Shown: positions 24,867 to 34,244, counted from the first letter of the stretch. The stretch: DNA of 64,000 nt from JBGRQA01 sp041725895 (GCA_041725895.1 JBGRQA010000020.1:1-64000), one strand, 5' to 3'. Notes: a model not told the origin generated them from the sequence alone. Program-made: numbers and translations.

Positions 24867-26147
24867 ATGCTTAAGCTAAAACTCTTAACTTCTATCGGGT
24901 TGATCTGCCTATCCGGATTAATCTCCTGCAGACAGTCTCCAAAAAACAAGGCAAACATTCCTCAAAAAGCAAAAGACAACCACATCCGATTGTTTGAAGA
25001 AATTGGAACGATTGAGAATAACTTGAGCAAGATTGCATCCGATGTAGAGGTTATTCCTCTGGAGTTTACGAAAGGATGTGCCTTGAGTCGAATCAGACAA
25101 TTGGAAATCACTCCTGCTTATATTTTCGTTGCCCAACAAAATGGCGTATTTCAATTCAACCGAAAAGGGCAATTCATCCAAAAGATTGGCAAAACAGGGA
25201 AAGGTCCTGGTGAATATCCACTGGTAAATGTAATGCGAATCAATCAACAGCAACAGAGAATTCATATCCTGCCGGCTCGCAAACATTCCTGCATTATCAC
25301 CTACGATTTTAAGGGAAACTTTATAAGCGAAAATAGGATTGAGGAGAACGATTATACCAATTTTGATCTGGTAGGCAACAATTACTTTGCATTCTCCCCC
25401 GTGAATATCACCCGGTTCGAAAAAGGAGGTACCAAACTGATTATCGTCAACCAAAAGGGAGAAACCGTTAAGAAATGGCGAAGCGCCCAATATCCCCTAT
25501 CCTCCTCCCGCTCTCTATTCTGCTACGGACCGGCAGCCAATCATCTATGGCAACAAAATGGGATTTCCTATTTCCATGAAATATTAAACGATACCATCTA
25601 CCGAATTGAGCCAAATGAACTGATTCCTGAAAAAATAGTAGCCGGAGAAAAGAAAATTCCCCTGGAAACATTTCACTGCGAACGTTCTTTCCCCATCCGC
25701 GAAAGATATATCTGCTTGCAGCCCCAGGATATTCTCAATCACCAGGTAATATTTGAAACAGAAAACTACCTTTTGTTTCGATGCTCCTATAAAGGCAGCA
25801 GCTATTTTGCCAGCTTCAACAAAAGCTCCCATACCTTTTCAAAATCTGATCACCGGATTGCACAGGACAATTCGAAGAAAACACCAAAAGACAATCTGGT
25901 CGGATTCTATGATGATATGGTAAGTGGGCTGCCATTTATTCCTCAATTTAAAGTTGATAACAATAGGTTAGCCACTGTATTTGATGCCTACCAGCTAAAA
26001 TCCCAATCCGGATTTATTGCAAACGACTCAAAAAAGAAGGGAAATTCAGAACTGCTGAAAATCACGAACCAACTTAAATCTACTGATAATCCTGTACTTT
26101 TTATTGCAACCCTTAAGACAGAAAAACAGAAATCAAGCAAGTTGTAA
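24867..26147 (+). CDS. 6-bladed beta-propeller lipoprotein
   Basis: 426 aa from the ATG at 24867, which gives a lipoprotein signal ending in LSGLISC; a TTG start seven codons earlier is less likely. The body has the repeated pattern of Bacteroidota 6-bladed propellers: VEVIPLE near the start, then IFVAQQNGVFQFNRKGQFI, IGKTGKGPGEY and later blade repeats. Such lipoproteins are often found near Bacteroidales peptide loci. It may bind the product or its precursor at the envelope. Anchoring to a membrane follows from the lipobox; the ligand is unknown. Confidence 0.82.
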   Translation: MLKLKLLTSIGLICLSGLISCRQSPKNKANIPQKAKDNHIRLFEEIGTIENNLSKIASDVEVIPLEFTKGCALSRIRQLEITPAYIFVAQQNGVFQFNRKGQFIQKIGKTGKGPGEYPLVNVMRINQQQQRIHILPARKHSCIITYDFKGNFISENRIEENDYTNFDLVGNNYFAFSPVNITRFEKGGTKLIIVNQKGETVKKWRSAQYPLSSSRSLFCYGPAANHLWQQNGISYFHEILNDTIYRIEPNELIPEKIVAGEKKIPLETFHCERSFPIRERYICLQPQDILNHQVIFETENYLLFRCSYKGSSYFASFNKSSHTFSKSDHRIAQDNSKKTPKDNLVGFYDDMVSGLPFIPQFKVDNNRLATVFDAYQLKSQSGFIANDSKKKGNSELLKITNQLKSTDNPVLFIATLKTEKQKSSKL

Positions 26148-26198
26148 ATCCTCTGAGAAAGATTAACCACAGGCTTCCAGAAACTAATTCTCAATCCA

Positions 26199-27665
26199 AT
26201 GAAGAAAAATATTTTCATCCTAAAAGACAGATACCTCTACAATTCAAATCAAAACAGTCTCCTTTACACTCCTAAGCCAATGCTTGATCTGTTAAAAAGA
26301 GATCCATCCCATCCGGATCCAAAGTCAGACCAAACCAATTCAGACGAAGCAGTTTACTACTCCCGAAAAATTAATTTCCTGAAGAAACATGGGCTCCTCG
26401 ATCTAGAGGCATCGGAACCGGAAATGGATACGATGAAACCGGAAATTATTGCCAATGAACTGGCCAATATACAACAAATACTCTTTGAGGTTACAGATGC
26501 CTGCAACCTCAAATGCAAATACTGCGGATATGGTGAATTTTATGGCAATCACGACGACAGGGAAAGCAAATTCCTACAAATGAATGAAGTAGAAAAGTTG
26601 TTCCAGTACCTCATCCCCTATCTCACTTCTCCGCAAAACCTTTCAATAGATCAACCCGTTTTTATCAGTTTTTATGGAGGGGAACCCCTGCTCAATATCA
26701 AGTTAATCAAATCGGTAGTAAGCTACATTGAAAACCTGGACTTACCGCATCTTAAGTTTGTTTACTCCATGACAACCAATGGAATACTCCTGGACAAAGA
26801 GATTGACTACCTGGTGGAGAAAAAATTTCATTTACTCATCAGCCTGGATGGCAATGAATACAACAACAGCTACCGGGTTGATCATCAGAACCAAAACTCC
26901 TTCCCAAAACTATTCCGAAACATTCAGCACGTCAAAAATACTTACACCGAATATTTCGAAAAATATATTGAATTTAATTCTGTGCTTCACAATCGAAATT
27001 CGGTTGAGGAACTCACCAGTTTTATTCATAACGAATTCAACAAAATTCCGATCATCGGAGAACTCAACACCTCCGGAATTGCTAAGGAAAAACAAGAAGA
27101 GTTCAATAGAATGTACAAAGAAGAGAATGAAAGTCTCCTCAGTTCGAAACACCCCAATTCCCTAATGAATAAGAGATTTCTAAAAGCTTCTCCAATAAAA
27201 AACCTGGGAATTTTCCTGTATGAGCGTAGCAACAATTTCTTTCACGATTACAACGATCTTATTACAGCTGGCAAGAAACAAAAAAAACTTCCCACCGGTA
27301 CCTGTGTCCCTTTCAGTAAAAAGATATTTGTAACGGTAAATGGACGAATTCTACCCTGCGAACGAATCGGACATAATTTTACTTTGGGAAACATTACGGA
27401 TAAAGGTGTAGAAATGGATCTGGAGCAAATAGCCGATAAGTACAACAATTATTATCGAAAACTGAACAATCAATGCTCACAATGTTACAATATTTCAAAA
27501 TGTGGTCAGTGTATTTTCAATATCGAAAACCTTGAAACCAAACCCATCTGCAAAGATTTTATTATCGAAAAAAGCATGGCCCATTACCTTTCGGAACAAA
27601 TCTCACTAATGGAAGAAAAACCGGAACTTTATTCAAAAATCACCAAAGAATTAATCTTTCAATAA
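26199..27665 (+). CDS. Radical SAM/SPASM peptide maturase, module 2 (full form)
   Basis: 488 aa. Residues 1-75 form an extra domain (FILKDRYLYNSNQNSLLY...FLKKHGLLD) that looks like the short winged-helix peptide-recognition domains at the start of many RiPP radical SAM enzymes. CNLKCKYC is at 102-109, followed by FYGGEPLLN. The SPASM end has Cys in GTCVPF, LPCERIG, QCSQC, KCGQC and PIC, enough for two auxiliary clusters. TIGR04148-type. It lies 51 bp after the propeller gene and 23 bp before its partner. Likely reaction: a radical-based crosslink or epimerisation in the precursor core; which one cannot be read from sequence. Confidence 0.9.
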   Translation: MKKNIFILKDRYLYNSNQNSLLYTPKPMLDLLKRDPSHPDPKSDQTNSDEAVYYSRKINFLKKHGLLDLEASEPEMDTMKPEIIANELANIQQILFEVTDACNLKCKYCGYGEFYGNHDDRESKFLQMNEVEKLFQYLIPYLTSPQNLSIDQPVFISFYGGEPLLNIKLIKSVVSYIENLDLPHLKFVYSMTTNGILLDKEIDYLVEKKFHLLISLDGNEYNNSYRVDHQNQNSFPKLFRNIQHVKNTYTEYFEKYIEFNSVLHNRNSVEELTSFIHNEFNKIPIIGELNTSGIAKEKQEEFNRMYKEENESLLSSKHPNSLMNKRFLKASPIKNLGIFLYERSNNFFHDYNDLITAGKKQKKLPTGTCVPFSKKIFVTVNGRILPCERIGHNFTLGNITDKGVEMDLEQIADKYNNYYRKLNNQCSQCYNISKCGQCIFNIENLETKPICKDFIIEKSMAHYLSEQISLMEEKPELYSKITKELIFQ

Positions 27666-27688
27666 CACTGCATTCAACACTTAACAAT

Positions 27689-28927
27689 ATGAAAACTTAT
27701 TGGCTCTACCTGGAATCCTATACCTTTGCCTTTGCAAATACAAGAGAAGTACTAATCGTCAATACTCTTTCCTCCCAAACAATTCTTTTCCCATTAACTC
27801 TTTCCCTGAAAGCTGTGATTACAGAACTACTGGCACCACAGAATAATTATGCCATCCAAATCACAGAAGAACAATTGAAAGATTCATCTGTAAATTCCTT
27901 TGTTTCCAATGTAAGAGAATCCTTTTCCGGTGATTTAATTGACCAGGCAGAAACCATGTTCAAACCGGTTATTCTTAAGCCACAATTGAATCTACAAAGA
28001 GATATATCCAAGCTAAAAAGAGAAGATTTTAGATCGGTGGGAGAAAATATTAAAAGCTATCTAAGTGAATTGAGCATCTATGTTACAGGGCAATGTTCCA
28101 GGAACTGTACAGATTGTAAGTCAAAACACAAACAAATCAACTGGTGCACCAAAAACGAAGAGTCACTCTCTTTGGAGAAAATCAGTAAATTTTGTGATCA
28201 GATTAATGGAACCCAGATTTCAACAATCAACTTTTTAGGTGGCGACCTACTCAATTATCAAAAGCTACCCGAACTTATTGAGATTACAAAACTTTTAAAT
28301 CCTATAAAAAGATTTCACGTTCACTACCAAAATATTTCGAAAGCAACCGACAAACTTGCCATTCTGAATCAACCTCAACACGAATTAAATGTATTGGTTG
28401 ATTTTCCACTTCAGCCAGTAGAATTGGAACAGACCATTGACTATCTGAAATCAACTCACCTTACCCACAAATGGGAATTCGCCATAGCAAATGAAGATGA
28501 ATACGATCAATTGGAAAAAATAATCGATTCTCATCAACTTTCCGATGTAAAAATAAAACCCTTTTTCGATGGCTCAAACCTGGATTTTTTCAGAGAAAAT
28601 ATATTCATGAGCAGAGAAGATCTGCATCAGCAGGAAATAAGCCGAAAGGAAATTTTTGCACATCAATCCCTCAACACCAACCATTTTGGAAAACTAATCA
28701 TTACATCCGATGGAAAAGTATTTGCAAATCTTAATCATTCCCAAATCGGTATAATTGATGAATCAATTCGGGAAATTTTGTTCAAGGAAATGAATGAAGG
28801 GACTTCCTGGCTCAAGACAAGAAATACAGCACCTTGCTCCTCCTGTGTGTATCAATGGCTTTGTCCATCCCCTTCCAACTACGAGGAGGCGATCAAAAAA
28901 CCAAATCTGTGCACTTTGGATTTATAG
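27689..28927 (+). CDS. Pseudo-radical-SAM family partner with intact CX3CX2C, module 2
   Basis: 412 aa, of the same family as the protein at 12291-13478. Unlike that copy it keeps CSRNCTDC at residues 136-143, a correct CX3CX2C spacing, followed by FLGGDLLN in the place of the GGEP block. The C-terminal tail has SSCVYQWLCPSPSNYE and a last Cys, SPASM-like. The cluster may therefore still be bound even though most relatives are called pseudo-rSAM. It is the last gene of the module. Confidence 0.84.
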   Translation: MKTYWLYLESYTFAFANTREVLIVNTLSSQTILFPLTLSLKAVITELLAPQNNYAIQITEEQLKDSSVNSFVSNVRESFSGDLIDQAETMFKPVILKPQLNLQRDISKLKREDFRSVGENIKSYLSELSIYVTGQCSRNCTDCKSKHKQINWCTKNEESLSLEKISKFCDQINGTQISTINFLGGDLLNYQKLPELIEITKLLNPIKRFHVHYQNISKATDKLAILNQPQHELNVLVDFPLQPVELEQTIDYLKSTHLTHKWEFAIANEDEYDQLEKIIDSHQLSDVKIKPFFDGSNLDFFRENIFMSREDLHQQEISRKEIFAHQSLNTNHFGKLIITSDGKVFANLNHSQIGIIDESIREILFKEMNEGTSWLKTRNTAPCSSCVYQWLCPSPSNYEEAIKKPNLCTLDL

Positions 28928-29117
28928 GCCTAAACAAAAAACAACCCGACTCAATACAAACATAATAAAAAGGATCAATCTTTATCTCAAAGATTTTTCA
29001 TCACCCCAACAATCATCATACTTTGGAGGACTCTCCTGAAAAAAAATAACATTTTCTTAACATACAGGGTTACCTTTTAACAATTTACAGAATTAAAGAG
29101 TAGGAAAGATAATTAAT

Positions 29118-29156
29118 TGATGCATTATCAAAAAAACACTTTTTGATAATGCATCA
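29118..29156. repeat. Perfect 17-bp inverted repeat (hairpin)
   Basis: Arms 29118-29134 and 29140-29156 are exact complements with a 5-nt loop. The arms end in A5/T5 next to the loop. No T-run follows on either strand, so it is not a standard terminator; it could be an operator, an RNA structure or a bidirectional stop. Confidence 0.75.
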
Positions 29157-29222
29157 TAAGATCCGAATTATTACCAATAAGTTATTATCAACATTAACTA
29201 GATAAGAAATAACAAAGGTAAA

Positions 29223-29297
29223 ATGTATACCTCCTCTCAAAATATCCCTAGTCAAAACCGTGACTACAAAGGACTCTACGAGTGCCTTCTTTATTAG
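29223..29297 (+). CDS. Candidate 24-aa micro-ORF B (DYKGLxECxLY family)
   Basis: 24 codons plus stop from ATG, ending in DYKGLYECLLY. The partner of micro-ORF A at 19664. The two share length, end and stop codon (TAG), but not the first 13 residues. The gap to the protease start is 211 bp, close to the 198 bp from micro-ORF A to the radical SAM fusion gene. Confidence 0.4.
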   Translation: MYTSSQNIPSQNRDYKGLYECLLY

Positions 29298-29508
29298 CTT
29301 CCACCTCCTCAACCAAAAGTAATTTATCAGAAGGGGAAACACGATTCTGATACCTCTGTCAACGATTTTCCTAACCAAAAAATCTTGGTATTTCTTCCTT
29401 TGGATCAAGAATTCCCTGGTTTCAACTCGAAAAAATCTAACAACCGGCCCAGGAAGCTCCCAAATCAACTTTCTGGTAGCCACCATTATTAATCCAAAAT
29501 AATAAGTC

Positions 29509-32500
29509 ATGAAAAGAAAACAAACACTACTTTTCCTGGTAGTCATGCTATTACTAGGGCTAACACAAGCAACATTTGCTCAAAATCATCACGAGCACGA
29601 ACACAACAGGTGCTCCAATTCTCAACTAAAAAAGTATCTGGATGAACAATTAAAAGCCAATCCGGAATTAAAACGGAAGATGGAGATTTCAAAAGCCAGA
29701 TCGAAGCAAGCTGTTAGAGGCTTAAAAGCGGAGCGAACCACCCCCTATGTAATTCCGGTGGTTTTTCACATCATCCACAATTACGGAGTGGAAAATATCT
29801 CTGATGCAAAGGTCTATGAGGCACTGGAGATTATAAACAAAGACTATTCAGCACAAAATGAGGATCTTCAAAACCTAAAAGCTGAATTCAAGAACATTGC
29901 AGGTAATTGCAACATAGAATTTAAACTGGCCCAGATTGATCCTGACGGCAATCCAACAACCGGTATAACCCGCACCGTTTCCAGCCTCACCACCAATGGA
30001 AGTTGGGACAATCCGGAAGTAAAACGTCTTTGCTCCTGGCCCAGAGAAAAGTACCTCAATGTTTGGATCGTACGCAGTTCTGACGGCAACAACGGATCTG
30101 CCTGGGCCTACCTTCCTTACCAGGTAGACAATGAAAACATGTACGATCTGGACGGTATCATCATTTCTTCCTGGGCTTTTGGTGCCACTACAGAAGGGTA
30201 TCATCGAATTCTCACCCATGAGATCGGTCATTTCCTTAATCTGTATCATACCTGGAGTCCCTGGGCTGAATGCGGCAGTTCCGGTTCCTGCAGCGAAGAT
30301 GACGATGTAGCCGACACTCCAAATTGCACGGGGTATTCTGGAGGTTGTGATATAGATCATTCCTCTTGTGGTTCTCTCGATATGGTACAGAACTATATGG
30401 ATTACTCCAAATGCCCGGTTGCCTTTAGTAAAGGTCAGGTCGCAAGAATGCACGCCTGTTTAAATTCGGATGTTTCCGACCGAAACAATCTTTGGAGTGA
30501 ATCGAACCTGAATGCAACCCTATTCAGCAAACCAACTCCACGCATCCTTTGCAAACAAGGCGAAATACTGGAAAATAAAGATAACAACGGTCAATTCACC
30601 GAGACATTTGCTATAGAACTTTTGGATGCAGAATTTAACCAGGTGGGACAAATATTGTCTCCGTCCAATTACTCATTCACAGGAGTTCCACAGGGATTGA
30701 CTCCGGAAATTCATGTGACCGACGCCACCCATTTGTCCATACGCCTTCAAGGACAAACCGCAAACCACAATGTTGAAAATAATTCAGATCAACTTGCCTT
30801 CCACTTCCAAAATAGCATTCTAAAACCGGGCAGTGATCCGCTTTTCAACCAGAATGTAAATCTTTCCGTAAAATTTAGGGCTCCCTATCAAATCGTATAC
30901 AACAATTGCGATGACATCAAAATCTCATCCAGTTACACTTGGGAACACGTAAACCTGGGGCCCTCCAATGCCAATTTTGGAGTATGGTACGATAATGGAA
31001 AACTAAGAATCGAAACCTACGAAAAACCCTTAATCTGTGAAAACAGCAGTAGAAATATAACCGAACTGGGGCATGGTGAGACCATTGATGCTTCAGGTAA
31101 CTGGGTTGCAGGAGGAGCTTATCCTGATGAGCATGATCTTGTAACAACAGACTACACCACATGGCAGGGGAAAACCGCATACGTGGCAATTCAATTTCCG
31201 GGAATCAAAAGCGACGAGATTCTTTACGGTTGGATGAGATTAATGGTCACTGAAGACGGCAGTTCCTTTACCCTGATGGATTATGCCTATAACGAAGCTC
31301 CCGGAGCTCCGATTCTTACGGGCCAAAAAGATGCTTCTTCCGTTCAGCCGGAAATTTTGGCAGACCACCTTTCTTTGAGAGAGAATTACCTATTGAACGA
31401 TGGAAGTATAGAGGGAAGTGTTGAATTCACAATCATGGGAGACAATGAGTTTGCCAAAATTGATGTACAAACCAACTCTACAGATTACGTTCTAGAGAAT
31501 TTACCTGATGGACTAAGTCCCGAATTAAAAGTAATGTCTGCAAAAAGAGCAGTCCTCACACTAAAGGGAAGAGCGTCTGCACATGAGAAGGCAAACTCAC
31601 AAGCCATCACCCTTCAATTTAAGAATCAAGCGTTTGCAAATCCTGAAATCGAGAACAAAAGTACAGAACTTACCATTAGTTTCTACGACGCATTTAGGAT
31701 TGTACACAACGATATTGAGGACATCGTAATCAATCCCTCCTACACCTGGGAATGGTTCTCATTCAATATTGGTAATGCGGAATTCGGAGCCTGGCATTAC
31801 ACTGCCGAACACCTGAAACTGGAAACTTATGGTAAAGCCGCAATCTGTCAAAATGGAAATCGAAATATCGTTCCTCTGAATTTCAACACCAAAATTGACG
31901 CCAACAACAATTGGGTGATTCCAGGCTCCTATCCCGACCAATTGGATATTCGTACCGCAAACTATCATGCCTGGGAAGGAAAAACAGCCTACATTGGTGT
32001 CCGTTTTTCCATCAACAACTACACCAATTACGGATGGATCAGAGTTGAAGTAGCTCAAGATGGTACATCGTATAAGGTTTTGGAATGGGCCTATAACCAA
32101 GCTCCCAACCAGACCATTTACACCGGACAAACCAATGCCTCAACCAACAACAAACTATTGGTGTCATCCAATAAAATGGAGGAATCCTGGAACAATGACG
32201 GCTCTTTCGATGCCATCCTGAATTTTGAGTTGCAAGGAAGCAGTTTCACCAATGTTTCCCAATTGGAAGAAGGAACCCATTATCAAACCCAAAATCTGCC
32301 AAATGGATTGCAATGCAAAATCCTTAGAACAGGGTCTCAACAAGCCACTCTTACATTGAATGGAAAAGCGTCGCAACACGATGTAAGCAATAACATCAGC
32401 AATTTCGAGATTCAATTTACCGATGATGCTTTTACATCTCCTGTTTCCGGCATTGACGGATCCCGGCAAACCTTCTCCTTACTGTTTAGAGATCCCTATC

Positions 32501-33930
32501 AAATTAAATATGTTGATTGTGATGATCTTATGGTAAATGATACCAATCCCTGGATTTCCTTTGCCCTTGAAGGTACCCAGCAGCAATATGGACTTTGGAT
32601 TGACAAAGGGGATCTTCGATTTGAAAGCTATTCTAAACCCATTGTTTGTCAACAGGGAACAACCCATATCATTCCACTTGAAGATGATATCCGAATTGAT
32701 TCCAACACCCTTTACTGGGAACCCGGAGGAGATTATCCCAACGAACATTACATTGTTAAAGAAGGTTACAACCAATGGCTGGGAAAAACAGCCTGTTTTG
32801 GGTTCGCATTTCAGAATAAGGATTATCTAATGCATTACGGATGGTTCCGAATTCAGGTAGCTGCGGATGGTCTTTCCTACAAATTGCTGGATTACGCTTA
32901 TCACGAAGGTCCAAACCTTCCTGTATTTGCAGGAAGTACCAGCACTATTATCGATTTTCTTACCCCTGAATTCAATGCGAATTCTACTGAAATCGAACAA
33001 AACCAAAAGGTACTATTTACCGATAACAGTCAGAGTAGTCAAACCATCACAGAATGGCTATGGACTTTTGAAGGAGGAACCCCGGCAAGCTACAACGGAC
33101 AAACACCTCCTGAAATTACCTACTCAGAACCGGGACAATACGATGTTTCACTAGCCCTAACTGATGCAAAGGGCAATTCACAAAACATTACCAAAGCCAA
33201 TTGCATTACAGTTACACCAGTGTCAACTCCTGATTACTGTATTCCGGAAATAAATGCTCTTTACAGTGGATTGTTTATCAAAAAGGTTGAGTTGAATGGA
33301 ATTGCTAATGAAAGCGGAGAAAACGGTTATTCTGATTTTACAAATATCAGCTTCAATCTCACTCCGGGATCCACTGCATCCCTACAGGTAACTCCAAGCA
33401 CCAATTGGAGTGGTAACCAAATCACCATCTGGATGGATTGGAACAAAGACGGATCATTTGATGAAGATGGAGAAAAAGTTCTTCACCTGTATAATGGCAA
33501 TTGGAATACCAGCCATTCTATCCAGGTTCCATCGGATGCTACTGCCGGTGCAACTCGAATGAGGATCCGTATCTGCTACTACAATGAGAAATCGCCTTGT
33601 GAAGCAGAAACCTACATGGGCGAAGTGGAAGATTACACCGTAAATATTTCACGATTGAAATCTTCGGAACTGGCAGATCAATCCCTACTGACAAATCAGG
33701 AAATCACCCAATTCAAGGTGTATCCAAATCCAAGTTCTGATTTCATAAATGTAACTGCTCCCCTTGGGGCCACTATCTCAATTTACTCCCTTCAGGGAAG
33801 AAAAGTACTCCAAAAAACAACAGATTGTATAACAACTCCATTTTCGGTACATTCCTTTAAAAAGGGGATCTATCTTATCCGAATCGAAACACCGGATAAG
33901 ATAGAAACAAAACGAGTAGTTGTTCAATAA
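29509..33930 (+). CDS. Secreted pappalysin-type (M43) metalloprotease with T9SS signal
   Basis: 1473 aa. Signal peptide at 1-25. The M43 catalytic domain (about 80-335) has the zinc site HEIGHFLNLYH and the Met-turn NYMDY. Three repeats of about 260 residues follow (about 345-604, 621-873, 881-1143), each ending in a block with the WxGKTA and YGWxR motifs. Then a PKD domain (about 1153-1238), a GEVED domain (about 1242-1379, ending YMGEVEDYTV) and a type IX sorting domain from FKVYPNPSSDF (about 1402) to the end. It should be exported by Sec and then by the T9SS, whose SprA is encoded in this window. The flanking terminator marks the end of the island. Confidence 0.92.
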   Translation: MKRKQTLLFLVVMLLLGLTQATFAQNHHEHEHNRCSNSQLKKYLDEQLKANPELKRKMEISKARSKQAVRGLKAERTTPYVIPVVFHIIHNYGVENISDAKVYEALEIINKDYSAQNEDLQNLKAEFKNIAGNCNIEFKLAQIDPDGNPTTGITRTVSSLTTNGSWDNPEVKRLCSWPREKYLNVWIVRSSDGNNGSAWAYLPYQVDNENMYDLDGIIISSWAFGATTEGYHRILTHEIGHFLNLYHTWSPWAECGSSGSCSEDDDVADTPNCTGYSGGCDIDHSSCGSLDMVQNYMDYSKCPVAFSKGQVARMHACLNSDVSDRNNLWSESNLNATLFSKPTPRILCKQGEILENKDNNGQFTETFAIELLDAEFNQVGQILSPSNYSFTGVPQGLTPEIHVTDATHLSIRLQGQTANHNVENNSDQLAFHFQNSILKPGSDPLFNQNVNLSVKFRAPYQIVYNNCDDIKISSSYTWEHVNLGPSNANFGVWYDNGKLRIETYEKPLICENSSRNITELGHGETIDASGNWVAGGAYPDEHDLVTTDYTTWQGKTAYVAIQFPGIKSDEILYGWMRLMVTEDGSSFTLMDYAYNEAPGAPILTGQKDASSVQPEILADHLSLRENYLLNDGSIEGSVEFTIMGDNEFAKIDVQTNSTDYVLENLPDGLSPELKVMSAKRAVLTLKGRASAHEKANSQAITLQFKNQAFANPEIENKSTELTISFYDAFRIVHNDIEDIVINPSYTWEWFSFNIGNAEFGAWHYTAEHLKLETYGKAAICQNGNRNIVPLNFNTKIDANNNWVIPGSYPDQLDIRTANYHAWEGKTAYIGVRFSINNYTNYGWIRVEVAQDGTSYKVLEWAYNQAPNQTIYTGQTNASTNNKLLVSSNKMEESWNNDGSFDAILNFELQGSSFTNVSQLEEGTHYQTQNLPNGLQCKILRTGSQQATLTLNGKASQHDVSNNISNFEIQFTDDAFTSPVSGIDGSRQTFSLLFRDPYQIKYVDCDDLMVNDTNPWISFALEGTQQQYGLWIDKGDLRFESYSKPIVCQQGTTHIIPLEDDIRIDSNTLYWEPGGDYPNEHYIVKEGYNQWLGKTACFGFAFQNKDYLMHYGWFRIQVAADGLSYKLLDYAYHEGPNLPVFAGSTSTIIDFLTPEFNANSTEIEQNQKVLFTDNSQSSQTITEWLWTFEGGTPASYNGQTPPEITYSEPGQYDVSLALTDAKGNSQNITKANCITVTPVSTPDYCIPEINALYSGLFIKKVELNGIANESGENGYSDFTNISFNLTPGSTASLQVTPSTNWSGNQITIWMDWNKDGSFDEDGEKVLHLYNGNWNTSHSIQVPSDATAGATRMRIRICYYNEKSPCEAETYMGEVEDYTVNISRLKSSELADQSLLTNQEITQFKVYPNPSSDFINVTAPLGATISIYSLQGRKVLQKTTDCITTPFSVHSFKKGIYLIRIETPDKIETKRVVVQ

Positions 33931-33940
33931 AAATAACATT

Positions 33941-33976
33941 AGCGCAGTGATGAAAATCATCACTGCGCTTTCTTTC
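33941..33976 (+). terminator. Intrinsic terminator after the protease
   Basis: A perfect 13-bp stem (33941-33953 with 33957-33969) with an AAA loop, followed by TTCTTTCT, 10 bp after the protease stop codon. Confidence 0.85.
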
Positions 33977-34053
33977 TGCTAAAGGTTCTTTACAAAATCA
34001 TTCCCCCGGTTCACCATTTTTATTTCGTCAAAACAGGTTCTTTAATTTTTCCC

Positions 34054-34061
34054 TACCTTTG
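34054..34061 (+). promoter_or_regulatory. -7 promoter box for the thiL leader transcript
   Basis: TACCTTTG is an exact match to TAnnTTTG. The -33 box is not clear. Transcription would start near 34066-34068, right at the beginning of the long stem described next. Confidence 0.55.
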
Positions 34062-34065
34062 CAAG

Positions 34066-34199
34066 CGAATTGTATTCAACACCATAAAGAGAAATTTATT
34101 ATATCAACTGTTAATTTGTAAAAAAACTTACCCCGGGAACTACCAAAACACATAGCTCCGCAGGGCTAACAGATTATAAATCGGAATTGATACAATTCG
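34066..34199 (+). ncRNA. Candidate structured RNA or leader upstream of thiL
   Basis: The expected 5' end (34066-34079) pairs with 34187-34199: 10 perfect base pairs, a single bulge, then 3 more. Inside it, ATTTAT 34094-34099 pairs with 34176-34181, and CTGTTA 34108-34113 with 34167-34172, giving a long rod with internal bulges and a 50-nt top. The outline recalls a 6S-like RNA, but it could be a leader of thiL. It does not match the TPP riboswitch as I know it. Confidence 0.4.
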
Positions 34200-34244
34200 T
34201 GGCTCCTTATATAGTTAAGATCGTAACGAAATAAAATTGTAATT

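Larger units (their letters stand above)
28928..29508. other. Gap between module 2 and the protease
   Basis: 581 bp with no normal gene. Holds the 17-bp hairpin (29118-29156) and micro-ORF B (29223-29297). The protease promoter must lie here, but no convincing box pair is visible. Confidence 0.65.

Noticed and set aside
34066..34244. TPP riboswitch in front of thiL
   Set aside because: The conserved CUGAGA and ACCxGAUCUGG-type elements are not present.
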